A DNA stretch of 64,000 nucleotides from CBDDCX01 sp965226925. GTDB taxonomy: Bacteria; Gemmatimonadota; Gemmatimonadetes; Longimicrobiales; Gaopeijiaceae. This document shows, in pieces, positions 33,873 through 41,582 of this stretch. The position numbers were made by a program, and so were the translations under genes. The stretch is from NCBI GenBank assembly GCA_965226925.1, contig CBDDEN010000011.1, forward strand, positions 1,302,001 to 1,366,000, given 5' to 3'. The notes under the pieces are model-generated. The model was not told the DNA's origin. It worked only from the letters and a program-made list of their open reading frames with translations, and ran no database searches. The stretch's first letter is position 1; each line of letters opens with the position of its first letter.

Positions 33873-36509
33873 TCAGTTCGGCACCCGCTCCTTTAGCTCG
33901 GTGAACCAGTTCACCACCAACCGCACAGACGTCTCCGGTGACTCGGACGGCGTGACTCGGCCAGACGGATCCGTAATCAACACGAACGTCTCGCCGTTCG
34001 GGTGAAGGTCCATGTTCGAGCTCGGAAAATTGGTGGCGCTCCGGGCCCAGCGCCCCTCGAACAGCATCTGAGGCTCGGCCGCTCGGAACTCTTGTCCGGG
34101 GGTGACCAGCGCCCTCATCATGCCACCGAGGTTCGGGTCCACATAGTAGATCGCCGTGCCATCGGGCGCCCAGACGGGTCCATCGGCTCTCGAGAGATCT
34201 CCCTCTCCCAACCCCGCCTGGCGCTCGGCCTCCGGGAACGAGCGGACCTGGCCCTGGACCACACCGGATTCGTCGGACGCGTATGCGACCCACCTCCCAT
34301 CGGGCGAGATCGCACCGACCATTTCATTCCAGTCGGCCCGGAGGTAATCGGTGAAGATCACGCTGTCCGGACTTGCGGTCATGACTAGGAGGTCCATGCC
34401 CCGATCGTCACCAGCCCACGCGCCCATGAGCAACTCGTCGCCCCGGGACCAGAGAGGATAGACATACCCGTCTCGGCGATAGAGCCGTTCTTCCTCTCCT
34501 GAGCCGTCGGCGAGCCTCCGAAACCCTTCGTACCCCGCGAGGTCGGGTGGGGCAGTCACGTAGTAGATGTATCGCCCATCGGACGACCACACCGGAAAGC
34601 GGTTCACGCCCTCGGTGGTGAGTTGCTCGTTCGCCCCGGTTTCCCGGTCGTACACGAGGATTTGCTCGTCTTGCTCGTACGAGATAAAGCGACCATTCGG
34701 CGAGTACCGTGGATGACCGAAGGTCCCCCTGCCCAGTGGTGTGGGGGCTTCCACACCGTCGAGGCTGACCTCCACCAGTCTCATGCCGCCGGTGGCTCGC
34801 GCCACTCCGTAGAGCGCCGTGCCCGTGTCGGAGACGTCGAACCGGATCTGGCCATCGGGCCGCACCTCGACGCCGGGCAAGACTGTAAAGGGCGCTCCGG
34901 TCACTCGGTGGCTTCCGAGATGGAACGAAACGGCCATCAGCGCCTGATCCGCGTCGCCGAACAAGAGATGTCCGGTCGCAACGTACCGAGGATTGGTGCC
35001 GACGACGCCGAGGTCGCTTACGGATCCTGAGCCGATCTCGAGGAGCATCAGCTCCGCCAGGCTCCGGCTCTCCCCCCTTTGAAAGAGGACGGCTTCTCCA
35101 TCGGGGAGCAGATACGGTAGCGTGGCCTGGTGTGAGGTCTCATCCAGAAGAAGCCGCGGCTCACCGCCCACGGGGGCCACACCGTATATGGTGAACCCGA
35201 CCGTATAGACGATCATGTCCTCGGCGCCCCAGTGGGGCTGATCGCCCGGAGCGACCGGAAGCACCGGGCCACCCAACACCCCGACGCGCTTGATCTCGTC
35301 TCCCTGCCGGAACGCCAACCATTGGCCATCCGGTGAGAACGTCGGGTACTCAGCACCCTCCGTGCCGGGGATCTCACGGAACTCGATCTCGTCGGCTCGG
35401 CGGATGAAGACCCCCGACTCGTCGACCTCGCCAATGGCCGCGATCAGTGAGCCGTCCCGAGAGATCGCGAACCCTCTCCCCACATCGGAACTGAACCGAA
35501 AGCCCGCGATGCTCGCGCGCACGGGGTGGGTGGGAGGCCCCGGACGGCGGAGGGCCCAGGCGAAGGCGCGCGTGCTCGCGGCGGCGAGTGCCGCGAAGGC
35601 GACGGTCAGGCGGTTCCACCGCCCCGCAGGGGCCACGCCCACACCGACCACTGCCTCCCGGTACCGGAAGTGCCCATCACTCAACGCGGTTGCGAACTCC
35701 AGCACGGACTTGAAGCGGTCTGCCGGAAGCTTTTCGAGCGCACAGCGAATCGCCGCATCCACGTTGCCCGGGACCGAAGGCCGCTCCTCGGTAGCCGACG
35801 GCGGCTTGCTCGAGATGATCTTGCCGAGGACCGCCTGTGCGCTGCCTCCGGTGTAGGGCGGCTGTCCGACCAACATTTCATAAAGCACCGAACCGAGCGC
35901 GTAGATGTCCGTCGAAGGGCCTACGTGCTGTTCGCCGGTTGCCTGCTCGGGACTCATATAGTGCGGGGTCCCGAGGCTCAGGCCCGTCTCTGTCATCCTC
36001 CCACGTCCCGCGGCGCTCAGCGCGAGTGAGATGCCGAAGTCCGCGACCAGAGGGCGTCCCCGGCTGAGCAGGATGTTCGCAGGCTTGATGTCCCGGTGGA
36101 CGACGCCTTGGTCGTGGGCCGCCTGGAGCGCATCGGCCACCTCCGTCGCGATCCCGACCGCCTCGTCCACAGAAAGCTGCTTGTCTCGGTCGAGCCGATC
36201 ACGGAGAGACTCCCCCTCGACGTACGGCATCACATAGAAGAGAAGGCCGTCCGCTTCACCGGAGTCGAACAGCGGGAGGATGTTCGGGTGCTGAAGACTG
36301 GCCGTGGTCTCGATCTCGGCGAGGAACCGCTCGGCCCCGACGACCGCAGCCAACTCGGGCTTGAGGACCTTGAGCGCGACGCCGCGGTTGTGTCGAAGGT
36401 CCTTGGCCAGATAGACCGCAGCCATCCCCCCCTCGCCCAGCTCACGCTCGATGACGTAGCGATCCTCAAGGGCGGCATTCAGGCGGACAATGGGATCGGA
36501 CAAGAGCAA
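33873..36509 (-). CDS. Serine/threonine protein kinase with C-terminal TolB-like beta-propeller
   Basis: An 878-residue protein. Residues 1-280 form a complete Hanks-type kinase: glycine loop GEGGMAAVYLA, ATP lysine in VALKVLK, HRDIKPANILL, DFGIS and GTPHYMSPEQATGEQ. A single membrane segment follows at about 300-322 (LTVAFAALAAASTRAFAWAL), and then a periplasmic or extracellular PD40/TolB-type propeller (FSPDGQWLAFRQGDE, YSPNGRFISYEQDEQ, SPDGRWVAYASDESG, WAPDGTAIYYVDPN). The architecture suggests external sensing coupled to cytosolic phosphorylation. The gene lies between 133-bp direct repeats and splits a formerly shared divergent promoter. Confidence 0.92.
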   Translation of the reverse strand: MLLSDPIVRLNAALEDRYVIERELGEGGMAAVYLAKDLRHNRGVALKVLKPELAAVVGAERFLAEIETTASLQHPNILPLFDSGEADGLLFYVMPYVEGESLRDRLDRDKQLSVDEAVGIATEVADALQAAHDQGVVHRDIKPANILLSRGRPLVADFGISLALSAAGRGRMTETGLSLGTPHYMSPEQATGEQHVGPSTDIYALGSVLYEMLVGQPPYTGGSAQAVLGKIISSKPPSATEERPSVPGNVDAAIRCALEKLPADRFKSVLEFATALSDGHFRYREAVVGVGVAPAGRWNRLTVAFAALAAASTRAFAWALRRPGPPTHPVRASIAGFRFSSDVGRGFAISRDGSLIAAIGEVDESGVFIRRADEIEFREIPGTEGAEYPTFSPDGQWLAFRQGDEIKRVGVLGGPVLPVAPGDQPHWGAEDMIVYTVGFTIYGVAPVGGEPRLLLDETSHQATLPYLLPDGEAVLFQRGESRSLAELMLLEIGSGSVSDLGVVGTNPRYVATGHLLFGDADQALMAVSFHLGSHRVTGAPFTVLPGVEVRPDGQIRFDVSDTGTALYGVARATGGMRLVEVSLDGVEAPTPLGRGTFGHPRYSPNGRFISYEQDEQILVYDRETGANEQLTTEGVNRFPVWSSDGRYIYYVTAPPDLAGYEGFRRLADGSGEEERLYRRDGYVYPLWSRGDELLMGAWAGDDRGMDLLVMTASPDSVIFTDYLRADWNEMVGAISPDGRWVAYASDESGVVQGQVRSFPEAERQAGLGEGDLSRADGPVWAPDGTAIYYVDPNLGGMMRALVTPGQEFRAAEPQMLFEGRWARSATNFPSSNMDLHPNGETFVLITDPSGRVTPSESPETSVRLVVNWFTELKERVPN

Positions 36510-36622
36510 CTCCCATCCACTTCAACTCGTCCGACATGATAGTGCGCGGGGCCTGTCGCGCATAGGCTGCGCTTCGGCACTCTCTATCTCGAGCTAGTCG
36601 ATCACTCGCGGCTTCAACTCCT

Positions 36623-36756
36623 CGATCTTCAGCGTCAGATCTCCTTGCGCGCGATGATGGCCATCGGAAGATTCCGCAGGCCAAAGTCACCGCACGTCGG
36701 ATGATCGGCAATATGAGCGCCAGGAGCTCGCACATGTCTTCCCTGTCGGAGCTGGA
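36623..36756. repeat. Direct repeat, right copy (active aminotransferase promoter side)
   Basis: Partner of 33655-33787 (134 bp here). It carries the true aminotransferase ribosome-binding site and start. On its left edge the minus strand begins CTG AAG ATC GAG, like the 2Fe-2S gene, but runs into a stop after about a dozen codons at 36597. So this copy keeps only the first few codons of the flavoprotein gene. Confidence 0.85.
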
Positions 36757-38125
36757 TCGGCGGTACCTCTTCCACCCGATGACCGCGCTCGCCACGCACG
36801 AGCAGTGCGGGCCGGATCCGGTCATCGTCAAGGGCGAGGGAGCGTGGCTGGAGGATGCCGAGGGGCGGCGATATCTCGATGCCATGGCGGGTCTCTGGTG
36901 CGTAAACGTCGGCTACGGACGGAGGGAGATCGCCGAGGCGTTGGAGCGGCAAGCGAGCACGCTGTCGTATTGCCACACCTTTTCCGGAGTGTCGTCCGAC
37001 CAACCGATCCTGCTCGCCCAGCGGCTCATCGACATGGCTCCGGTACCGATGTCGAAGGTGTTCTTCGGCAACTCGGGCTCGGACGCCAACGACAGCGCAG
37101 TCAAGCTCGCCTGGTACTACCAGAATGTCCGCGGTAGGGCGGAGAAGAAGAAGATCATCGCCCGCGAACGCGCCTATCATGGCGTCACGATCGTCTCGGG
37201 GAGCCTGACCGGCCTGCACGCCCCGCACGCGGGGTTCGACCTTCCGCTTCCATTCGTGAAGCACACCACGGCGCCGCGACCGCTGTGGGAAGGCGCAGGC
37301 CTGACCGATGCGGAGTTCGTCGCCCGACTCGTGGATGACCTGGAGCAGCTCATCCAGGCGGAGGGCCCGGAGACGGTCGGCGCCATGGTCGCCGAGCCGG
37401 TCATGGGCGCGGGCGGGGTGATCGTACCCCCGGACGGATACTTCCCGGCGATCAAAGAGGTACTCACGCGCCACGACATCCTTCTGATCGCCGACGAGGT
37501 GATCACCGGATTCGGGCGGTTGGGCCGCCCCTTCGGGACGGATGTCTTCGGGATCGAACCCGACCTGATCGTGCTCGCCAAGGGTGTTACTTCGGGGTAC
37601 GCACCGCTGTCGGGCGTCATGGTGTCGGAAGATGTTTGGCGAACCATCGTCTCCGGTGAGGAGCGATTCGGTGTGTTCGGTCACGGCTTCACCTACACGG
37701 CGCATCCCGGTCCCGCGGCCGCCGCACTCGCGAACCTGGATGTGATCGAGAATGACCAACTCGTCGACCAGGTCGCCAGCCGCGGCGCCTACCTGAAAGA
37801 GCGCCTCTTGGACGCATTCGGGGATCACCCGCTCGTGGGCGATATAAGGGGCGTGGGGCTCATGTGCGGCGTGGAATTCGTTGCCGGGCGTGACCCGGCC
37901 ATCGCGTTCGACCCGTCCTTGAAGGTCGCAGGGCGCATCGTGAAGGAGGCCTTCGCCCGGGGCGTCATCGGGCGGGCCCTGCCCCAGACCGACACCATCT
38001 CCTTCTCGCCGCCGTTCATCATCTCCGAGGAAGAGATCGACACGGAGGTGACCGCCTTCAGGGAGGCGACCGACGTCGTGACGCAGCAGCTCGTGGACGA
38101 GGGCGTCTGGCGGCCCGAGGCGTGA
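36734..38125 (+). CDS. Class III aminotransferase (omega-amino acid:pyruvate type)
   Basis: A 463-residue PLP enzyme. ATG 36734 is chosen over 36701 and 36713 because AGGAG ends seven bases before it. It shows HPMTALATHEQCGPDPVIVK, GLWCVNVGYGR, FFGNSGSDANDSAVKLAWYY, VAEPVMGAGGVIVPPDGYF, ADEVITGFGRLGRPFG and the PLP lysine in VLAKGVTSGYAPLSGVMV. Relatives transfer amino groups from beta-alanine, taurine, putrescine or similar to pyruvate. Its stop overlaps the CoA-transferase start, so aldehyde or oxoacid products probably feed into CoA thioester metabolism. Confidence 0.9.
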   Translation: MSSLSELDRRYLFHPMTALATHEQCGPDPVIVKGEGAWLEDAEGRRYLDAMAGLWCVNVGYGRREIAEALERQASTLSYCHTFSGVSSDQPILLAQRLIDMAPVPMSKVFFGNSGSDANDSAVKLAWYYQNVRGRAEKKKIIARERAYHGVTIVSGSLTGLHAPHAGFDLPLPFVKHTTAPRPLWEGAGLTDAEFVARLVDDLEQLIQAEGPETVGAMVAEPVMGAGGVIVPPDGYFPAIKEVLTRHDILLIADEVITGFGRLGRPFGTDVFGIEPDLIVLAKGVTSGYAPLSGVMVSEDVWRTIVSGEERFGVFGHGFTYTAHPGPAAAALANLDVIENDQLVDQVASRGAYLKERLLDAFGDHPLVGDIRGVGLMCGVEFVAGRDPAIAFDPSLKVAGRIVKEAFARGVIGRALPQTDTISFSPPFIISEEEIDTEVTAFREATDVVTQQLVDEGVWRPEA

Positions 38126-38850
38126 CGAAGGCGACGTCAGTGATCGACAAGGAGGTCGCGAGCGTAGCGGAGGCCGTCGCCGACATCTTCGACGGTGCGA
38201 CGGTGATGATCGGGGGTTTCGGTGAGGCGGGCAGCCCGATCGAGCTCATCCATGCGCTCATCGACCACGGGGCCACCGACCTGACGGTCGTAAACAACAA
38301 CACCGGAAACGGCGAGGTCGGCCTGGCCGCCCTGCTCAAGGCGGGGCGCGTCTCGAAGATGATCTGTTCGCACCCGCGCTCCACGAACTCGACGGTGTTC
38401 CCCGAACTGTACCGAAGTGGGCGTACGGCGCTGGAGTTGGTGCCGCAGGGCACGCTGGCCGAACGGATTCGCGCCGGGGGCGCCGGCATTCCGGCCTTCT
38501 ACACGCCGACCGCCGTGGGCACGCCCCTGGAGGAAGGCATGGAGCGCCGAAGCTTCCACGGTCGGGACTACTTGCTGGCGCACGGCCTGACGGCCGACTT
38601 CGCGCTGATTAAAGCCCGGGCGGCGGACCGTCACGGCAACGTCGTCTACAACAAGACCGCCCGGAACTTCGGCCCCCTCATGGCCATGGCGGCGAAGACG
38701 ACCATCGTGCAGGTGTCCTCCGTGGTTCCGGTCGGTGAGATCGACCCCGAGGTGGTCGTCACCCCGGGCATCTTCGTGAACCGTGTGGTCGCGGTCACCG
38801 ACCCGGCGCACGAGTCCGTCCTCGTCGCTCAAGGGGTGTCGTACCCGTGA
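38122..38850 (+). CDS. 3-oxoacid CoA-transferase subunit A
   Basis: A 242-residue alpha subunit of a family I CoA-transferase. It starts at GTG 38122, overlapping the aminotransferase stop (GTGA). It shows DGATVMIGGFGEAGSPIELI near residue 22, VNNNTGNGEVGLAALLKAGR, ELVPQGTLAERIRAGGAGIP and HGLTADFALIKARAADRHGN. It works with the beta subunit encoded next, transferring CoA from succinyl-CoA or a similar donor to a 3-oxoacid. In operon with the aminotransferase it would activate the oxoacid formed after deamination. Confidence 0.92.
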   Translation: MTKATSVIDKEVASVAEAVADIFDGATVMIGGFGEAGSPIELIHALIDHGATDLTVVNNNTGNGEVGLAALLKAGRVSKMICSHPRSTNSTVFPELYRSGRTALELVPQGTLAERIRAGGAGIPAFYTPTAVGTPLEEGMERRSFHGRDYLLAHGLTADFALIKARAADRHGNVVYNKTARNFGPLMAMAAKTTIVQVSSVVPVGEIDPEVVVTPGIFVNRVVAVTDPAHESVLVAQGVSYP

Positions 38851-39539
38851 GCGAGCGGAGCGCTCGCGTCGGCCTCACGCGAGACGAGATGGCGAAGCGC
38901 TGCGCGCTCGACATCCCCGACGGCGCGTACGTCAACCTCGGTATCGGCATCCCGGAAGGGGTCGCCGCGCACCTGTCCGAAGGCCGCGAGGTGATCTTCC
39001 ACACCGAGAACGGACTGCTCGGAATGGGGCCTCCGCCAGGAGCGGGTGCGGGCGACCCCGAGCTGATCAACGCGGGCAAGCGCCAGGTGACGGCGAATCC
39101 GGGGGCGGCGTACTTCCACCACGCGGACAGCTTCGCGATGATCCGCGGCGGACATCTCGACTTGTGTGTCCTCGGTGCGATGCAGGTCTCTGCGTCAGGC
39201 GACCTGGCGAACTGGTCGACGGGCGCACCGGATGCCATCCCCGCGGTCGGAGGCGCGATGGACCTGGTGGCCGGCGTGAAGACGGTCTACGTCATCACCC
39301 AGCACACGACGCGCGACGGTGATGCCAAACTCGTCGAATCGTGCAGCTATCCGCTGACCGGAGTCGGAGTCGTCGATCGTGTCTACACCGATCTTGCGGT
39401 GATCGACGTGGTCGAGGAGGGGTTTCGGGTCGTCGAGCTGAGTCCGGGGGTGAGCTTCGAGTACGTGCAGGAGCGGACGGCGGCGAGGCTCATTCCGGTA
39501 GGGGCGGGAGCACTCGACATGGGAGAGCTGGAACCGTGA
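38847..39539 (+). CDS. 3-oxoacid CoA-transferase subunit B
   Basis: A 230-residue beta subunit; ATG 38855 is also possible, but GTG 38847 overlaps the alpha stop (GTGA). It contains YVNLGIGIPEGVAAHL and the catalytic glutamate in VIFHTENGLLGMGP. Further on are DLCVLGAMQVSASGDLANW and TKL-like VTQHTTRDGDAKLVESCSYP. The last 169 bases of conserved coding sequence (39317-39485) are repeated almost perfectly at 41354-41522, with different C-terminal tails: ARLIPVGAGALDMGELEP here, APLIPMGEGPG there. The gene therefore appears to have been split and repaired at an insertion. Confidence 0.9.
   Translation: MSERSARVGLTRDEMAKRCALDIPDGAYVNLGIGIPEGVAAHLSEGREVIFHTENGLLGMGPPPGAGAGDPELINAGKRQVTANPGAAYFHHADSFAMIRGGHLDLCVLGAMQVSASGDLANWSTGAPDAIPAVGGAMDLVAGVKTVYVITQHTTRDGDAKLVESCSYPLTGVGVVDRVYTDLAVIDVVEEGFRVVELSPGVSFEYVQERTAARLIPVGAGALDMGELEP
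39317..39485. repeat. 169-bp direct repeat, left copy (CoA-transferase B 3' part)
   Basis: Nearly identical to 41354-41522 in the same orientation (two differences that I can count). It lies within the 3' end of the CoA-transferase B gene. The pair encloses the Cys/Trp-rich metalloprotease module. Confidence 0.92.
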
Positions 39540-39660
39540 GCGGGATCGGGACCGCCAAGCCGATAGTATGGGGAAACGATCTTCACACCATCGATCGTTT
39601 CCGGAACCCCGCGTGCGATCCCTCGGGACCCGACAGAGCATCAACCTTCGTTGCCGCCCG

Positions 39661-39681
39661 CCCCCCCCCCCCCCCCCCCCC
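39661..39681. repeat. Homopolymer tract of 21 C
   Basis: Twenty-one consecutive C residues, preceded by GCCCG and followed by GCGGCG. On the plus strand it would encode polyproline in the frame that leads into the Cys/Trp-rich protein, just before a GGGAGG ribosome-binding-like site and GTG 39715. A tract this long slips readily in replication and sequencing, so its true length is uncertain. Confidence 0.8.
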
Positions 39682-39714
39682 GCGGCGTATCTCGTTGAAG
39701 GAAGGGAGGCCCAG

Positions 39715-40817
39715 GTGCCGTCTTGTCTGGAATGGGGCGTGGAACGCCGGGAGGAGTGTTCCGAATGGCAAACCACGGAGACGGAGGAATGCCAGGCCTG
39801 GGATCAGCGCTGCTGTAGTTGGCAGCCATGCCGCTTCTTCTGCTGGGTGGTTACCGCTGTTTGCACCGTCTGGTCGAATACGCCTACGGTCTTCTGCGTG
39901 ATCTGGACAGAGTTGACCACCTACATCTGCCTGGCCTGGGACGTCGTCACGACCGTGCTCGGCTTCCTTGTGACGTTTATCGAATCGACGGTTGGCTGGC
40001 TTGTCGACGTCATCGGCTTCATCATCGAAATTGTCGAGGCGATCCCAGTATTCGGCGCGCTGGTGCGCTGGGTCCACAATTTCCTGACGCACGTGATCGC
40101 GACATTCCTGTCACTGCCTGATTTTGTCCTTTTCTGGATGGGCATTCGGCCCGAAAAAAACTGAGATTATGCACCATTGTTCTCACCGACGAAAATGGGC
40201 AAGAAACAGCTTCAGCTGAGGTCGTGAGAGCCCTGCTCCAGCAGGCCGTGGATATATTCAGGCGCGAAGCAAACGTGCGGATCATTCCGCTGCGTTCTTT
40301 CCGGCTAACTTCCGGTTTCTTCGGCCCGGAGGTCGTGGACAATGGCTGGATCCATGTAGATGGGGGCCCGAACAACAACCTCATCCTGGACGGGGGCTGT
40401 GGTGCTGAAGGCAGTCTGCTCGATTTCCTCTCCGCCGGTTCCGGCTTTCAAGTGAAGTCCGCCACGCACTGTTTCTTCGGGAGTTGGAGGCGCGTGCTGG
40501 GTATCGGAGCGCCTGTGACCTGTTTCTTTCTACGGAGTATTCCGGGTTCTGGCGGATGCAGCCTGTGGATTACGGACTACGTAACCGTTGTCGGAGAGAC
40601 TGTGATGCCCCCATTCAATCTGAGCGTCGTGGGCCATGAAGTGGGTCACGCGTGCAATCTGTGGCATCTCTGTGTGGATAATGACCGCATGAATATCATG
40701 GCAGATCAGGGCGCGTGTGATCCGTTTTCCCCAATCCCCCCGGACTTTATCAACGTACGCATGACCGACTGGAAAGCCTCGCGGGTGCGCGCCTCCAAGC
40801 ACGTCAGCTATCTATAG
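39715..40817 (+). CDS. Cys/Trp-rich membrane protein joined to a zinc-metalloprotease domain via a -1 frame junction
   Basis: Read as one gene of about 367 residues. The first frame (GTG 39715 after GGGAGG; ATG 39568 is an upstream option across the C tract) gives CLEWGVERREECSEWQTTET, then CCSWQPCRFFCWVVTAVCTV. Hydrophobic segments follow: VVTTVLGFLVTFIESTVGWL, DVIGFIIEIVEAIPVFGALV. That frame ends FWMGIRPEKN, with TGA at 40162-40164. The last codons are GAA AAA AAC TGA, containing the slippery heptamer A_AAA_AAC. The -1 frame continues KKLRLCTIVLTDENGQETAS, then AEVVRALLQQAVDIFRREAN, to an HEVGHACNLWHLC zincin motif and a stop at 40817. One extra A would also fuse the frames. I know no function. 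Confidence 0.6.
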
Positions 40818-40839
40818 TCTCAAGCTTCGGAACATCGTC

Positions 40840-41250
40840 ATGGCTAAACAGTTCATCGCCTCACACCCGTCCGAACTGAATGCCTTGTCGCCTTTGCCGT
40901 TCAGACGGCTCGGGACGGTGGGCCGCATTCATTTGGGTGGCGTGCTCGAAGTGCACCCGGCACGCGAACATTGGGAAACACTACTGAACCGATACTACCG
41001 CGCGTGCGGTTGTGCCGAGGGGTCGGCGGGATTCTTACTAGCACTCCTGCTTGGCGGAGTGTATGCGGGATTCAAGTACGCACAGAGCGACTGGGCCTGG
41101 GGCACGGCTCTGTTGGGGGTGCTCCTGTCACTGGTCGTTGGTGCCTCCGTCGGTAAACTTCTTGGACTGATGCGCGCGCATCGTCTCTTGCGAAAGACCG
41201 TCGAGGAAATTCAGGGCCAGTGGAACGTGGAGACTCCTGACGCAACGTAG
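40840..41250 (+). CDS. Hypothetical two-helix membrane protein
   Basis: A 136-residue protein starting MAKQFIASHPSELNALSPLP at ATG 40840, 22 bases after the metalloprotease stop. It has a Cys pair (RACGCAEGSA) leading into two membrane helices (GFLLALLLGGVYAGFKYA; WAWGTALLGVLLSLVVGASVG) and a basic helical tail (LLGLMRAHRLLRKTVEEIQG). I recognise no family. The close spacing makes it a partner of the metalloprotease, perhaps a membrane anchor, substrate or immunity-type protein; that is speculation. Confidence 0.6.
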   Translation: MAKQFIASHPSELNALSPLPFRRLGTVGRIHLGGVLEVHPAREHWETLLNRYYRACGCAEGSAGFLLALLLGGVYAGFKYAQSDWAWGTALLGVLLSLVVGASVGKLLGLMRAHRLLRKTVEEIQGQWNVETPDAT

Positions 41251-41310
41251 CGTCACTACATCCGTCAACACATTCCATCCGCACCCCCACTCTTGTTGAG
41301 GCCTGCCCGC

Positions 41311-41346
41311 GTGTGCCGGCCCCACAGCGTCCGGCAACATCTGCGC
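41311..41346. repeat. Shared junction motif, copy 1
   Basis: Contains CCCACAGCGTCCGGCAACAT followed by CTGCG, found again at 53189-53224 with one difference in the 25-base core. It lies directly before the right-hand 169-bp repeat. It may be the end of a lost insertion sequence. Confidence 0.55.
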
Positions 41347-41353
41347 CTCGACA

Positions 41354-41555
41354 CGGCGATGCCAAACTCGTCGAGTCGTGCAGCTATCCGCTGACCGGAG
41401 TCGGAGTCGTCGATCGTGTCTACACCGATCTTGCGGTGATCGACGTGGTCGAGGAGGGGTTTCGGGTCGTCGAGCTGAGTCCGGGGGTGAGCTTCGAGTA
41501 CGTGCAGGAGCGGACGGCGGCGCCGCTGATTCCGATGGGTGAGGGACCGGGATAG
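41354..41555 (+). pseudogene. Duplicated 3' end of the CoA-transferase B gene
   Basis: Encodes GDAKLVESCSYPLTGVGVVD through SPGVSFEYVQERTAAPLIPM and GEGPG, then stops at 41555. The first 169 bases match 39317-39485. It has no start and no ribosome-binding site, so it is a gene fragment. Its different tail may be the ancestral C-terminus, with the intact gene having gained a new tail at the insertion. Confidence 0.88.
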
Positions 41556-41582
41556 GACCCGGAGGGGCACCACGCGGGCGGC

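Noticed and set aside
41265..41573. Minus-strand frame containing RRRCCRTLWGRHTRAG, similar to RRCWRTLWDAHTEAD at 53.2 kb, as a short protein family
   Set aside because: The similarity is explained by the 25-base DNA motif shared at both sites, and the frame runs antisense through the CoA-transferase fragment.
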